In this document: in pieces, positions 43,309 through 53,065 of the stretch
Position numbering within the stretch: the first letter of the stretch is position 1
How the letters are laid out: every line of letters begins with the position of its first letter
NCBI RefSeq assembly: GCF_900101605.1
Contig: NZ_FMUR01000015.1
Coordinates: 38,708-102,707, forward strand
Direction: 5' to 3'
Source of the DNA: Butyrivibrio hungatei
GTDB taxonomy: Bacteria > Bacillota > Clostridia > Lachnospirales > Lachnospiraceae
DNA length: 64,000 nt
The notes under the pieces: model-generated
The model's input: the letters and a program-made list of their open reading frames with translations, nothing else
Told to the model about the DNA's origin: nothing
The model's database searches: none
Program-made: the position numbers and the translations under genes

Positions 43309-45660
43309 TTGAACGCAAAAGATATTATTTCAAAGCTCTCTTTATTAGAGAAAGCAGCATTATTAGGCGGAAAGAACGAGTGGGAATCAAGAGACATTCC
43401 CCGACTTAATATACAGTCCATTACATTTGCAGATGGACCTCACGGTCTTAGAAGACAGGAAGGTGCCGGAGATCATTTGGGACTTAATGCATCACTTCCC
43501 GCAACATGTTTTCCGACAGCAGCAACTGTAGCGAACAGCTGGGATGAAAAACTTGGTGAGGAAATCGGACAGGCTCTCGGTGAAGAGGCCTTGGCGCAGA
43601 AGGTAGACGTTCTCTTAGGCCCCGGCCTTAATATGAAACGTTCACCGCTTTGCGGACGAAACTTCGAATACTTTTCGGAAGATCCGATACTTGCAGGTAA
43701 GATGGCGGCTGCATATGTGAGAGGAATACAGAGTAAAAATATTTATTCATGTCCGAAACACTTTGCGGTTAACTCAAGAGAATACCGCCGAATGGCTATG
43801 AATGCGGTAGTTGATGAGCGGACCTTACGTGAAATATATCTGACTGCATTTGAGATTGCGGTAAAAGAGGGTGGAGCCAAAGCAATCATGTCGGCATACA
43901 ACGAGGTAAACGGCGAGTATGCCAATGAGAATAAGCATCTTTTGGTGGACATTCTTAGAGAAGAATGGGGATTCGACGGACTTGTGGTAACGGATTGGGG
44001 CGCAAGTAACGACCACGTTGAAGGCGTTAAGTGCAGATCAAATGTTGAGATGCCAAATCCGGGACTTGATTCGGCAAGAGAGCTGATAAAGGCAGTTAAG
44101 GAAGGACTCATCACTGAAGAAGAGATAGACACAGCAGTTCTTCCCGTTATCGAAGCAGCTTTACATGTAAAGGATAACGACCATACCAAAAAATTTGATG
44201 TTAAAGCACACCATGAACTTGCAAGGAAAGCGGCAGCAAATTCAGCAGTTCTTTTGAAAAATGACGAAGACATTCTTCCGCTTGAAGCAGGAACAAAAGT
44301 TGCACTTAGAGGGCCATTTGTTGATAAGCCCAGATATCAGGGATCGGGAAGTTCTCAGGTAAATTCCACAAAGGTTGAGAAGGTCTCTGAAGTTATCGGA
44401 AATTATAACCTTGAGGTTGTGGAAGATCCAAGAGAAGCAGACGTAGTTCTGTATTTCTTCGGACTTGATGAGATCGCAGAGAGCGAAGGCGCTGACAGAA
44501 TGTCGATGGACATCCCCGAATATCAGGTGAAGGAACTTAAGAAGCTGATCGCTCTTAACAAGAATATCGTAGGAGTTATGAGCGCGGGATCTGCTGTGAA
44601 GATGCCATGGCTTGATAATCTGAAGGCACTTCTTCACGGATATCTTACGGGACAGGCAGGCGCAAGTGCATTGCTGGATATTATAACGGGTAAAACGGTT
44701 CCGACAGGTAAGCTGTCTGAGTCATATCCTTTTTCTTATACAGATTGTTCGATAGTAAATTTCTCAGCTGATGATACGAGAAATCTTCAGTACAGAGAAG
44801 GTCCTTTTATCGGTTATCGCTACTATGATACCGCCGGAGTTGCAGTGCAGTTCCCGTTTGGATTCGGATTGTCCTATACAACATTTGAGTATGGCAATCT
44901 GGAGGTTACGGAAGACGGCGTATCATTTACTGTTACCAATACGGGAAAGTATGACGGCGCCGAGATCGCACAGTTATATGTAGGAAAAAAGAACAGCGGA
45001 CTTATCCGTCCGAGAAAAGAGCTTAAAGGTTTTGCAAAGGTATGGCTCAAAGCCGGTGAATCAAAGGAAGTTACGATTTCTTTTGACGATAAGACATTCC
45101 GTTACTTCTCGACAGTGTCAGATAAATGGGAAGTAGAAGGCGGAGAGTATCGCATATATGTAGGCGGAAATGTTCGTGACATCGCTCTTGAAGGAAGCAT
45201 TGTTAAGGAAGGCACCATAGAGGAACTTCCTTATGATATCAAGACATTTTCAAGATACAGGAGCGGACAGGTACGAAACGTTCACTACGACGAATTTGAA
45301 AAAATATATGGCAGGGCGCTTCCCGAAGAGAAGGTCGGACCGCTTGATATAAATGATGCGCTATGTCAGATGGATACCGCAAAGAGCGTTCTGTGCAGAC
45401 TTGTTTATAAGATTTTGGAAAGAAAACTGGAAAAATCTTATGAGAAGGGCGTTCCGAATCTCAACATAATGTTTATTTACAATATGCCATTCAGGGCAAT
45501 TTGCAAGATGTCCGGAGGTATGGTCTCGAGAGATATGGTTGAGAGCATAGTAACTATCGTAAACGGTCATTTCTTCAAAGGACTTGGAGGCGTAATCATC
45601 GGATTCTTCCGCAACAAGAGTGCGAATAAGAAATACGAGAAGAAGCTTGGAAATATTTAA
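43309..45660 (+). CDS. Glycoside hydrolase family 3, cytoplasmic
   Basis: A beta-glucosidase/xylosidase-type GH3 enzyme of about 783 aa without signal peptide. Motifs are DGPHGLR, GPGLNMKRSPLCGRNFEYFSEDP, PKHFAVNSREYRR and nucleophile D229 in LVVTDWGASNDH. The second alpha/beta domain and a C-terminal FnIII-like domain follow, then an extra tail of about 100 residues. The start is TTG with a perfect AAGGAGG. The frame's earlier ATG at 43231 has no SD. It probably hydrolyses oligosaccharides that have been imported. It is the first of three genes 43309-49240. Confidence 0.9.
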   Translation: MNAKDIISKLSLLEKAALLGGKNEWESRDIPRLNIQSITFADGPHGLRRQEGAGDHLGLNASLPATCFPTAATVANSWDEKLGEEIGQALGEEALAQKVDVLLGPGLNMKRSPLCGRNFEYFSEDPILAGKMAAAYVRGIQSKNIYSCPKHFAVNSREYRRMAMNAVVDERTLREIYLTAFEIAVKEGGAKAIMSAYNEVNGEYANENKHLLVDILREEWGFDGLVVTDWGASNDHVEGVKCRSNVEMPNPGLDSARELIKAVKEGLITEEEIDTAVLPVIEAALHVKDNDHTKKFDVKAHHELARKAAANSAVLLKNDEDILPLEAGTKVALRGPFVDKPRYQGSGSSQVNSTKVEKVSEVIGNYNLEVVEDPREADVVLYFFGLDEIAESEGADRMSMDIPEYQVKELKKLIALNKNIVGVMSAGSAVKMPWLDNLKALLHGYLTGQAGASALLDIITGKTVPTGKLSESYPFSYTDCSIVNFSADDTRNLQYREGPFIGYRYYDTAGVAVQFPFGFGLSYTTFEYGNLEVTEDGVSFTVTNTGKYDGAEIAQLYVGKKNSGLIRPRKELKGFAKVWLKAGESKEVTISFDDKTFRYFSTVSDKWEVEGGEYRIYVGGNVRDIALEGSIVKEGTIEELPYDIKTFSRYRSGQVRNVHYDEFEKIYGRALPEEKVGPLDINDALCQMDTAKSVLCRLVYKILERKLEKSYEKGVPNLNIMFIYNMPFRAICKMSGGMVSRDMVESIVTIVNGHFFKGLGGVIIGFFRNKSANKKYEKKLGNI

Positions 45661-45674
45661 TAGGAGATAAGGGA

Positions 45675-46226
45675 ATGAATCTTTGGAAGCAATTTGAAGA
45701 AAAATATCCTAAAGCAGCCAAGTGGGTGCGTGAGGGCGGATTATTCGTGATCGTCAGCAACCTGATAACGATATTTAAGTATCTTTTGCTGACATTCCTC
45801 CCCGCAGCATTTGCTTTTCTGGGAGATAAATCGTTTGGCTGGCCGGGAATACCGCTTACTGTCGCAGGTGAAACATTTAGCTGGAACATTCTGGGTTATG
45901 ACAGTGCTCACGGCGGATTGGCTTATTTTACGGCTTATATGATCGCGATGGTCATAGGAGAATGCATTAATTTTCCTATCCAGAAAGTGTTTGTTTTCCG
46001 CAATCACGATAAGCCCGGCAAGCAGATCGCATGGTATGTCATGGCATTTATTGTGATCACATGCATTGTAAATTCAATCAACTGCATCTGGGTAGCCGTG
46101 GCGGGCAAGTTCGTTGCTCCCTGGCTTTACAACATAGGAACTACAGTACTTAACGGAGGAGTTTCAATGGTCGTATTTTTCTTTGTTAATAAGATCATTT
46201 TCCCTGAGACTCCGAAGAAAGCATGA
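45675..46226 (+). CDS. GtrA-like membrane protein
   Basis: A 183-aa protein with four membrane helices of the GtrA/DPMS type. The motif NFPIQKVFVFRNHD after the second helix matches the conserved pattern of that family, which moves lipid-linked sugars across the membrane or assists glycosyltransferases. It lies 14 nt after the first GH3 gene and 80 nt before the second, an uncommon context that suggests a link between glycan transfer and hydrolysis. AGGAGATAAGGG precedes the ATG. Confidence 0.75.
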   Translation: MNLWKQFEEKYPKAAKWVREGGLFVIVSNLITIFKYLLLTFLPAAFAFLGDKSFGWPGIPLTVAGETFSWNILGYDSAHGGLAYFTAYMIAMVIGECINFPIQKVFVFRNHDKPGKQIAWYVMAFIVITCIVNSINCIWVAVAGKFVAPWLYNIGTTVLNGGVSMVVFFFVNKIIFPETPKKA

Positions 46227-46306
46227 ATTTTTATTAAATTGGTCATAGAGGACAAGGGTCCTTTAGATATTTTCTTTCATCTAAAGCAAAGGAGGAGAAG
46301 AGAGAA

Positions 46307-49240
46307 ATGTTAAACATTAACCCCGCGGACGTCATTGCCGTCCTCAAAACAATGATACCTCAGCTTGTTATTCTCGGTGTGGTATTATTGGCAGCAATCA
46401 TCGCAACACTGTCAGTTATAAAGAAGACAGAGCCGGTGCGCAAATTCGTGCGTAAGCAGGCGTGGCTTGCATTTTTACTTACAGTTGTCATTGTGATTTC
46501 TAACATATTGCTTGTTCCGATGTATTCTATGGTGAACATGGCAATGGGTGGAGGAACTATTTCAGATGAAGCTATCGAAGAAGCCAAGGCGCTTTGTACT
46601 GAGATAGCCGAAGAAGGTATCGTTATGCTTAAGAACGATGCGCAGGCACTTCCTCTTGCAGAAGGTAGTAAGGTAAACGTATTTGGATGGTCATCCACAA
46701 ATCCTATTTACGGTGGTACAGGATCGGGAGCTCTTTCAGATGCTTATCCTACCGTAGATTTCCTTACAGGACTTACCGATGCAGGAATTGAGTACAATCA
46801 GGATCTTGTTGATTTCTACAAGGGCTGGAGAGATGCAAGACCTATAGTTGGAATGATCGGACAGGACTGGACAATTCCTGAGCCTATGGTTTCAGATTAT
46901 GAGAATCTTATAACAGATGCAAAGAATTATTCAGATACAGCTATCTTGTTCATCGCTCGTTCAGGCGGTGAAGGTGCAGATCTTCCAACTTCTTATGACG
47001 GACCGGACACATTCTCAACAGAGGGACCTTTCGGTGCACTTGGTGTTCGTTTCTCAGATCAGAAGGACGATCTTGATGCTTCAAAGTCTTATCTTGAATT
47101 GTCAAACAGAGAAAAGACTCTTCTTGATAAGGTAACATCAACTTTTGATAAGGTTATACTTGTTGTAAATTCTGCAAATGCCATGGAACTTGGCTTTGTA
47201 AAAGATTATTCACAGATTAAGTCAGTGCTTTACTGCCCCGGAACAGGTCAGACAGGTTTCGATGGTCTTGGGGAGATCATCGCAGGTAAGATCAATCCTT
47301 CCGGAAAGACTGCAGATATTTTCCTTGCAGATCTTATGAACACACCTACATCAAATAACTTTGGTGATTTCGATTACACAAACATGAGCGAATTTGGAGT
47401 TGATAACATGTTCGCTGAGGGAGGAAAAGCCTTCCCTACATTTGTAAATTATGTAGAGGGTATCTACGTAGGATACAAATATTATGAGACTGCAGCTGTT
47501 GAAGCAGCAGCCGGAAACTATGAATTTGATTATGATGCAAATGTAGTTTATCCGTTTGGATACGGACTTTCATACACAACATTCACTCAGGAGATGGGTG
47601 AAATAAACAACGACGGTACAAATATTTCATTCGATGTTACCGTAACAAATACAGGAAATGTAGCAGGTAAGGATGTTGTTGAAGTATACTTCAATCCTCC
47701 TTATACAAACGGCGGAATCGAAAAGGCCGCAGCTAACCTTGTTGCTTTTGAAAAGACTGAGACTCTTGAGCCCGGTGCTTCAGCAACAGTATCCATTTCT
47801 TTCCCTGTGGAAGATATGGCTTCATATGACACATACGGTCACGGATGTTATGTACTTGAGTCTGGAGATTATGAGATTTCAATCAACAGCGATTCACATA
47901 ACAAGATTGCAGCAAAGACTGTAAATATCGGTTCTGAAGTTGTATACGATCAGAACAATAAGCGTTCAACAGATCAGGTTGCCGCAACAAATCAGTTTGG
48001 ATTTGCAGAAGGCGGTGTAACATACCTTTCACGTGCGGACGGATTTAAGAACTATGCAGAAGCAACTGCAGCTCCCAAGTCATTTGAGCTTGCAGAAGAG
48101 TACAAAAAAGATTATGTAAACAACACAAATTATAATGAAGTTGATTACAATAACGAAGCAGACGCTATGCCTGCAACAGGTGCAAAGAACGGCATCAAGC
48201 TTGAACAGCTCAGAGGACTTGAGTATGACGATCCTATGTGGGAGTCACTCCTTGATGAGATGAGTGTTGCAGAGATGAACACACTTATCGAGCTTGGCGG
48301 ATATGAGACATCGGCAGTTGAGTCTATCGGAAAAGTTATGACTTATGACTGTGACGGTCCTGCATCTATCAACAACAACTTTACGCATCAGGGATCTATC
48401 GGATTCCCTGCAGCGGTAATGATCGCTTGCACATGGAATAAAGATATAGCTCACAGATTCGGTGCTTCTATCGGACGTATGGCTAACGATATGGATGTAT
48501 CAGGTTGGTATGCACCTGCTACAAATACACACAGATCTGCTTTTGCAGGACGTAACTTTGAGTATTACTCAGAGGACGGAGTACTTGCAGGGTGGATGTG
48601 CGCAAATGCAGTACAGGGCGCACGTGAGTGGGGCGTATACTCATACGTTAAGCACTTTGCCACAAACGATCAGGAGACGAACCGTACCGGACTTCTCTGC
48701 ACATGGCTTAATGAGCAGTCTCTTCGTGAGATTTACCTTAAGTCCTTCGAGATTGCATTTAAGAACGGTAATCCCGGTGCAACAATGGTAGCTTTCAACA
48801 ACATCGGTATTGAACCTGCCGAGGCTTGCTCTGCACTTCTTAACACAGTTCTTCGTGGTGAGTGGGGATTCCGTGGATTTGCTGAAACAGATTATTTCGG
48901 TGGATACGGATATCAGGATGCCGATCGTATGATCAGAAACGGCTGCGATCTGATGCTTGCAACATACTCAACACCGGAGTCAACTGTTACAGATCAGACA
49001 AGTGCAACATCACTTAATGCAATGAGAACTGCATCAAAGAACATTTTGTACACTGTTGTAAACAGCCGTGCATATGACAAAGCAGTTAATACAGGGCTTC
49101 CTACATGGGTTAAGATCCTCTACGGAGTAGACGTTCTTCTTATCGCATGCATCGGATTCCTTGAGTATCGTGCAATTAAGACATATATGGCTAAAAAGAA
49201 GGAAACAGATCCTGTTGTAGAAACACAGACACAGGAATAA
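46307..49240 (+). CDS. Membrane-anchored GH3 enzyme with permuted domains
   Basis: 977 aa. Two membrane helices lie near the N-terminus (about 12-36 and 50-76) and one near the C-terminus (about 946-963). The GH3 domain order is reversed. The alpha/beta C-domain comes first (EEGIVMLKNDAQALPLAEGS, FGWSSTNPIYGGTGSGAL), then the FnIII-like part (YPFGYGLSYTTF). Only then comes the catalytic barrel: YDCDGPASI, GRNFEYYSEDGVLAG, VKHFATNDQETNR and nucleophile D862 in FAETDYFGG. Such a circularly permuted order is known in a minority of GH3 proteins. The active domain should face outward. SD AGGAGGAG. Confidence 0.88.
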   Translation: MLNINPADVIAVLKTMIPQLVILGVVLLAAIIATLSVIKKTEPVRKFVRKQAWLAFLLTVVIVISNILLVPMYSMVNMAMGGGTISDEAIEEAKALCTEIAEEGIVMLKNDAQALPLAEGSKVNVFGWSSTNPIYGGTGSGALSDAYPTVDFLTGLTDAGIEYNQDLVDFYKGWRDARPIVGMIGQDWTIPEPMVSDYENLITDAKNYSDTAILFIARSGGEGADLPTSYDGPDTFSTEGPFGALGVRFSDQKDDLDASKSYLELSNREKTLLDKVTSTFDKVILVVNSANAMELGFVKDYSQIKSVLYCPGTGQTGFDGLGEIIAGKINPSGKTADIFLADLMNTPTSNNFGDFDYTNMSEFGVDNMFAEGGKAFPTFVNYVEGIYVGYKYYETAAVEAAAGNYEFDYDANVVYPFGYGLSYTTFTQEMGEINNDGTNISFDVTVTNTGNVAGKDVVEVYFNPPYTNGGIEKAAANLVAFEKTETLEPGASATVSISFPVEDMASYDTYGHGCYVLESGDYEISINSDSHNKIAAKTVNIGSEVVYDQNNKRSTDQVAATNQFGFAEGGVTYLSRADGFKNYAEATAAPKSFELAEEYKKDYVNNTNYNEVDYNNEADAMPATGAKNGIKLEQLRGLEYDDPMWESLLDEMSVAEMNTLIELGGYETSAVESIGKVMTYDCDGPASINNNFTHQGSIGFPAAVMIACTWNKDIAHRFGASIGRMANDMDVSGWYAPATNTHRSAFAGRNFEYYSEDGVLAGWMCANAVQGAREWGVYSYVKHFATNDQETNRTGLLCTWLNEQSLREIYLKSFEIAFKNGNPGATMVAFNNIGIEPAEACSALLNTVLRGEWGFRGFAETDYFGGYGYQDADRMIRNGCDLMLATYSTPESTVTDQTSATSLNAMRTASKNILYTVVNSRAYDKAVNTGLPTWVKILYGVDVLLIACIGFLEYRAIKTYMAKKKETDPVVETQTQE

Positions 49241-49283
49241 TAAATTGCATACACACCTCTCTATCAGATAAATAATAATCGTG

Positions 49284-49322
49284 GAAGCTCCCCGACGGCT
49301 TGTTCCGGCGGGGAGTTTTCAC
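49284..49322 (+). terminator. Terminator after the GH3 operon
   Basis: GAAGCTCCCCG-ACGG pairs with CCG-GCGGGGAGTTTTC around TTGTT, followed by a short T-run. The G/C-rich stem is strong. Confidence 0.8.
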
Positions 49323-49689
49323 GTTGTTTAAGAAAGATTTTTTGGGGCTGATTTTTACACCGCGGTACGTTACTCTGGTAAATGAAAAAAGCGATTTTAT
49401 GTGCCTTAAGGAAATCTTAAGAGTATTAATTTTATGACATGTGAAATCAAAAAATGAAAAGCATAAAACGAAAAAGTGAATACAATAAAGCGTAATAATA
49501 ATTTGAGTAAAATACAGAACGCTCTTTCCGTGCGGGTTTTGCGATGAAAATTTTATTTCAACCGGCTTGGAAAAAATATTAATTGTGCAAAATGCCGAAA
49601 AGAAATTTGCCTATTTACAAACAAAAAATCAAGTGATAAATTTGTAAATCGCGAGCTCGAAAAAAACGAAAGGAGAAAATCTAATTTAC
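49323..49689 (+). other. Long intergenic region before the Tad locus
   Basis: This stretch of 367 nt holds no gene that I can support. It contains TTAAGGAAATCTTAAGA (49406-49422), identical to the 17-mer before the small lipoprotein gene. It also contains an inverted repeat ATTTACAAA/TTTGTAAAT (49613-49621, 49641-49649) and the SD AGGAGA (49671-49676) of the pilus operon. The A/T-rich remainder presumably holds the tad promoter, but no convincing -35/-10 pair was found. No known riboswitch was recognised. Confidence 0.6.
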
Positions 49690-50097
49690 GTGATTTTGAT
49701 ATTGTTCTTAACAGGAGCAGTATTCACGGATCTCTACAGAGATAAGATTTATAATCTCTGGGTAATACCGGGAATGATCGCCGGAATTGCCGGATCTGCG
49801 CTGGCGGGACAGAATGAACTTATTTCCTGTCTTACAGCGATCGGAATAACTTTTGCTATATTGCTTCCTGTGTATCTACTTAAGGGGATAGCTGCGGGAG
49901 ATGTTAAACTCTTTATGTCAGCAGCGTCCTTCCTATCTGTTCAGGACACAATGTCCTGCATCATAACGGCATTTTTCGTTGCCGGACTGATCTCTTTGTC
50001 AATTCTCTTGTTCAAAAGAAATAAGAAAAAGACTATCCACTTCGCAGTACCTGTTCTCGTAAGTGCGATTTTTACCTTAGGAGGTGTGGTTGTATGA
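49690..50097 (+). CDS. Prepilin peptidase (TadV/CpaA type)
   Basis: An aspartate membrane protease of 135 aa that cleaves Flp-type prepilins. The two catalytic aspartates are visible: D14 in VFTDLYRDKIYN and D71 in the GIAAGDVKL form of the GxGD motif. Five hydrophobic segments. The listed start is GTG, 13 nt after AGGAGA, which is a long spacing. An ATT codon at 49684 in the same frame has better spacing and could be the real start. It overlaps the next gene by 4 nt. First gene of the Tad operon. Confidence 0.85.
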   Translation: MILILFLTGAVFTDLYRDKIYNLWVIPGMIAGIAGSALAGQNELISCLTAIGITFAILLPVYLLKGIAAGDVKLFMSAASFLSVQDTMSCIITAFFVAGLISLSILLFKRNKKKTIHFAVPVLVSAIFTLGGVVV

Positions 50098-51113
50098 ACA
50101 GACCGTTACTTGCGATATGTGACACGGAAAGAGATTATTGCAGAAGATTGGATGAATACTTAAGAGATCATCTGAATCTGTCTTTTGAAATCTGTTCATT
50201 CACTGATACGGAGATTTTTAAAGAGTTTGTAAAAGAGAAGATTCCTGCACTTTCAGTTCTCTCACAAAGTGTGTACTCGGCGCTTTCTGAAGGAGGGGGC
50301 ATCAAGGCTGTAAAAAACATTCTGGTGCTTGATGAGGCAAATTCCTTTGTGAATGAGGACGAAAGTCAGGAAGAAGAAAAAAATATATGCCATATAAGCA
50401 AGTATCTTCCTGCGGGAAAGATAATAGACGGCATTTTGGATTTCTGTGTTAAGATTCCCGATAACATCGGGAATCTTGATGCAGGCAGAGGTTCGGAAAA
50501 GGTTAAACTTCTGGGACTCTTTTCTCCACTTTCAAGGTGTGGTCAAACGGCTCTTTCTGTAAAAATTTGCGAGGAACTTTCAAAGCATGGTAAAACAATG
50601 CTTCTTAACTTTGACAGTTATTCGATGGTCACTGAGATAATGGGACAGGATGCGGATGAGGATATTACCGATCTTCTTTATTACTCCGAGTGTGAAGAAG
50701 GAAAGTTCTCGGTTTATCTTGAACGGATCAAGAGAAGCGGAAAAGGTTTTGATTTTATCCCGCCTGCCAAAACGGCAACGCAGATAAAGGAAATAACTTT
50801 TGAGCGGATCAAATCTCTTGCAAGGCTTTTATCTGACGCTGCGGGATATGAATATATTGTTCTTGATCTTTCAGAATTTCCCGAAGGGCTGTTTGATATT
50901 CTCAGAATGTGCACAAGAGTATTTACTGTTATCGGCGAAGGCAAAGAAGAGAACTATAAGCTTGAGCAATATGTAAAAGTTCTCGGTAATAACGGATATG
51001 ACGATGTTATTGCCAATACCGTGAGATGTCTTTTGCCCAAAGAGAGCTTAGGAGGAGGGCTTTCAACCTATGCGGGTGAAATGCTTGCAAGGGAGGAGCT
51101 TGTAAGTGAGTGA
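50094..51113 (+). CDS. TadZ/CpaE-like pilus localisation protein
   Basis: A 339-aa protein with an N-terminal receiver-like part and a MinD/ParA-type domain from about residue 140. The expected P-loop reads GLFSPLSRCGQTALSV: the ATP-binding lysines are absent, an atypical form also seen in some TadZ proteins. YIVLDLSEFPEG takes the Walker B place. TadZ marks the cell site where the pilus machine assembles. Overlap with both neighbours (4 and 8 nt) supports membership in the tad operon. Confidence 0.8.
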   Translation: MNRPLLAICDTERDYCRRLDEYLRDHLNLSFEICSFTDTEIFKEFVKEKIPALSVLSQSVYSALSEGGGIKAVKNILVLDEANSFVNEDESQEEEKNICHISKYLPAGKIIDGILDFCVKIPDNIGNLDAGRGSEKVKLLGLFSPLSRCGQTALSVKICEELSKHGKTMLLNFDSYSMVTEIMGQDADEDITDLLYYSECEEGKFSVYLERIKRSGKGFDFIPPAKTATQIKEITFERIKSLARLLSDAAGYEYIVLDLSEFPEGLFDILRMCTRVFTVIGEGKEENYKLEQYVKVLGNNGYDDVIANTVRCLLPKESLGGGLSTYAGEMLAREELVSE

Positions 51114-52350
51114 TTTTGAGGAACTGAAAAAAGATATAAAGTCTAAGGTTATACAGTCGCTTGATTTTTCCAAAGATATTTCCGATGAGGAAATGTTTGA
51201 ACTGATAGACAGGGAATTATCTGTAAGCATGCGCGGTCGTGCAATCTCTATGGAACTTAGAAAGAATCTCAGGTTCCGGATATTTCATTCGATAAGAAAA
51301 CTTGATATTTTGCAGGAACTTGTTGATGATCCGGAAGTTACGGAGATTATGATAAACGGAGTCGATAATATATTTACCGAGAGAAACGGAAGGATTTTTA
51401 AGCAGGAACTTGGATTTGAGTCAAAGGAAAAACTTGAGGACATCGTTCAGCAGATAGTTGCTTCGTGCAACAGAGTTGTAAATGAGTCATCACCTATAGT
51501 TGATGCAAGGCTTTCAGGCGGCTCAAGAGTAAATATAGTTCTAAGTCCCGTTGCACTAAACGGTCCAATAATCACGATAAGAAAATTTCCGGAAAATCCA
51601 ATGACGATGGAAAAGCTTATTGAATTTGGAGCGCTTACGCCGTACATAAGAGATTATCTGGCGCAGCTTGTAAGAGCGGGCTATAACATCTTTATCTCGG
51701 GCGGTACGGGATCTGGAAAGACAACTTTTCTAAATGCGCTGTCCAACTACATTCCAAAGGATATGAGAGTTATAACCATCGAGGATAATGCCGAGCTTCA
51801 GATACGTGAAGTTCCGAACATTGTAAGGCTCGAAGCCAGAAATGCAAATGTCGAAGGTTGTAAAGAGATCACTATAAGAGACCTGATCAAGTCATCACTT
51901 CGAATGAGGCCTGATTGGATCATTGTAGGTGAGGTTCGCGGAAGTGAGTGTGTTGATATGCTACAGGCAATGAATACAGGTCACATGGCGATGTCGACAG
52001 GCCATGCCAACAGCGCGGCAGACATGCTTTCACGAATCGAGACGATGGTGCTAATGGGAATGGATATTCCGCTTTCTGCGATAAGAGGTCAGATAGCATC
52101 CGGCATAGATATTGTTGTTCATCTCGGGAGACTTCGTGACAGGTCGAGGAAAGTGCTTGAAATATGCGAGCTTTCAAAGGAAATCGATCCTGTAACCGGA
52201 AAGATTCAGACAAATACACTTTTTAAATTTGAAGAAACAGGAATGGATAACGACGGCAAAATAGTCGGTGAATGGAGGAAAGTCGGTGACATTTCAAACA
52301 GTGAAAAACTTTTTTCTGCAGGTATCAGGCTTCCGGCCTACGATAAGTGA
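51106..52350 (+). CDS. Tad pilus secretion ATPase TadA/CpaF
   Basis: The hexameric ATPase that powers Flp pilus export. Walker A is SGGTGSGKTTFLNAL (about 198-212). The Asp-box TIEDNAELQ, Walker B SLRMRPDWIIVGEVRGSE and His-box TGHMAMSTGHANS are all present. The 414-aa length is typical of CpaF. It works with the membrane proteins TadB and TadC encoded next; its 3' end overlaps tadB by 65 nt. Confidence 0.95.
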   Translation: MSDFEELKKDIKSKVIQSLDFSKDISDEEMFELIDRELSVSMRGRAISMELRKNLRFRIFHSIRKLDILQELVDDPEVTEIMINGVDNIFTERNGRIFKQELGFESKEKLEDIVQQIVASCNRVVNESSPIVDARLSGGSRVNIVLSPVALNGPIITIRKFPENPMTMEKLIEFGALTPYIRDYLAQLVRAGYNIFISGGTGSGKTTFLNALSNYIPKDMRVITIEDNAELQIREVPNIVRLEARNANVEGCKEITIRDLIKSSLRMRPDWIIVGEVRGSECVDMLQAMNTGHMAMSTGHANSAADMLSRIETMVLMGMDIPLSAIRGQIASGIDIVVHLGRLRDRSRKVLEICELSKEIDPVTGKIQTNTLFKFEETGMDNDGKIVGEWRKVGDISNSEKLFSAGIRLPAYDK

Positions 52351-53050
52351 ATTGCCTGTACTTATACGGGGAGTGGGAATCGCAGTTCTTTTTGGAAGAC
52401 TGTTCTATGATTCGTGGATCGCGGTCATATTTCTTTTGCCGCTTGTAATTCCGTGGTTTATCTATAAGAAGAAAATGGAAAAGATGCGAAGGGTAAGAAT
52501 CCTTGGGATTCAGTTCAGAGATGCGATAGCTTCTGCGCTTACAAGCCTTAAGGCCGGATATTCCATAGAGAATGCATTTAGAGAGGCCGGAAGAGATATG
52601 GAGCTTTTGTATGGGAAGAAAAGCCCTATCTGTCAGGAACTGAGACGGATATACAAAGGTCTTGGAAACAATATTCCGCTTGAAAAACTTATAGGCAGAC
52701 TTGGAAAAGAGAGCGGAAATGCTGATATAGAAGAATTTGCTGAGGTTTTTGCCGTGGCCAAAAGAAGCGGCGGAAACATGACTGACATTATCGGAAGAAC
52801 AATAGCCGTTATTTCAAGGAAGATGGATGTTGAAAAAGAAATCGATGTCCTTATAAGTTCAAAGCGGCTTGAAGCAGGGATAATGAATATTGTTCCGTTC
52901 TTTATCATTTTCTATATAAGTATCACGAGTAACGGTTTTTTTGACCCGTTATATCACAATGTCGTCGGAGTGATCCTTATGACAATCTGTATGCTGGTGT
53001 ATTTTGCGGCATATCTTTTATCTCAAAAGATAGTAAATATCACAATATAA
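52286..53050 (+). CDS. Tad pilus membrane protein TadB
   Basis: A T2SSF-domain platform protein of about 254 aa. Two N-terminal hydrophobic segments precede the cytoplasmic helical T2SSF domain (QFRDAIASALTSLKAGYSIENAF and AVAKRSGGNMTDIIGRT), with two further membrane helices at the end. GTG at 52286 has GGAGG 7 nt upstream. The frame's earlier GTG (52268) lacks an SD. The 65-nt overlap with tadA is unusually long. Confidence 0.88.
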   Translation: MTFQTVKNFFLQVSGFRPTISELPVLIRGVGIAVLFGRLFYDSWIAVIFLLPLVIPWFIYKKKMEKMRRVRILGIQFRDAIASALTSLKAGYSIENAFREAGRDMELLYGKKSPICQELRRIYKGLGNNIPLEKLIGRLGKESGNADIEEFAEVFAVAKRSGGNMTDIIGRTIAVISRKMDVEKEIDVLISSKRLEAGIMNIVPFFIIFYISITSNGFFDPLYHNVVGVILMTICMLVYFAAYLLSQKIVNITI

Positions 53051-53065
53051 CAAAGGTAGTTCTAT

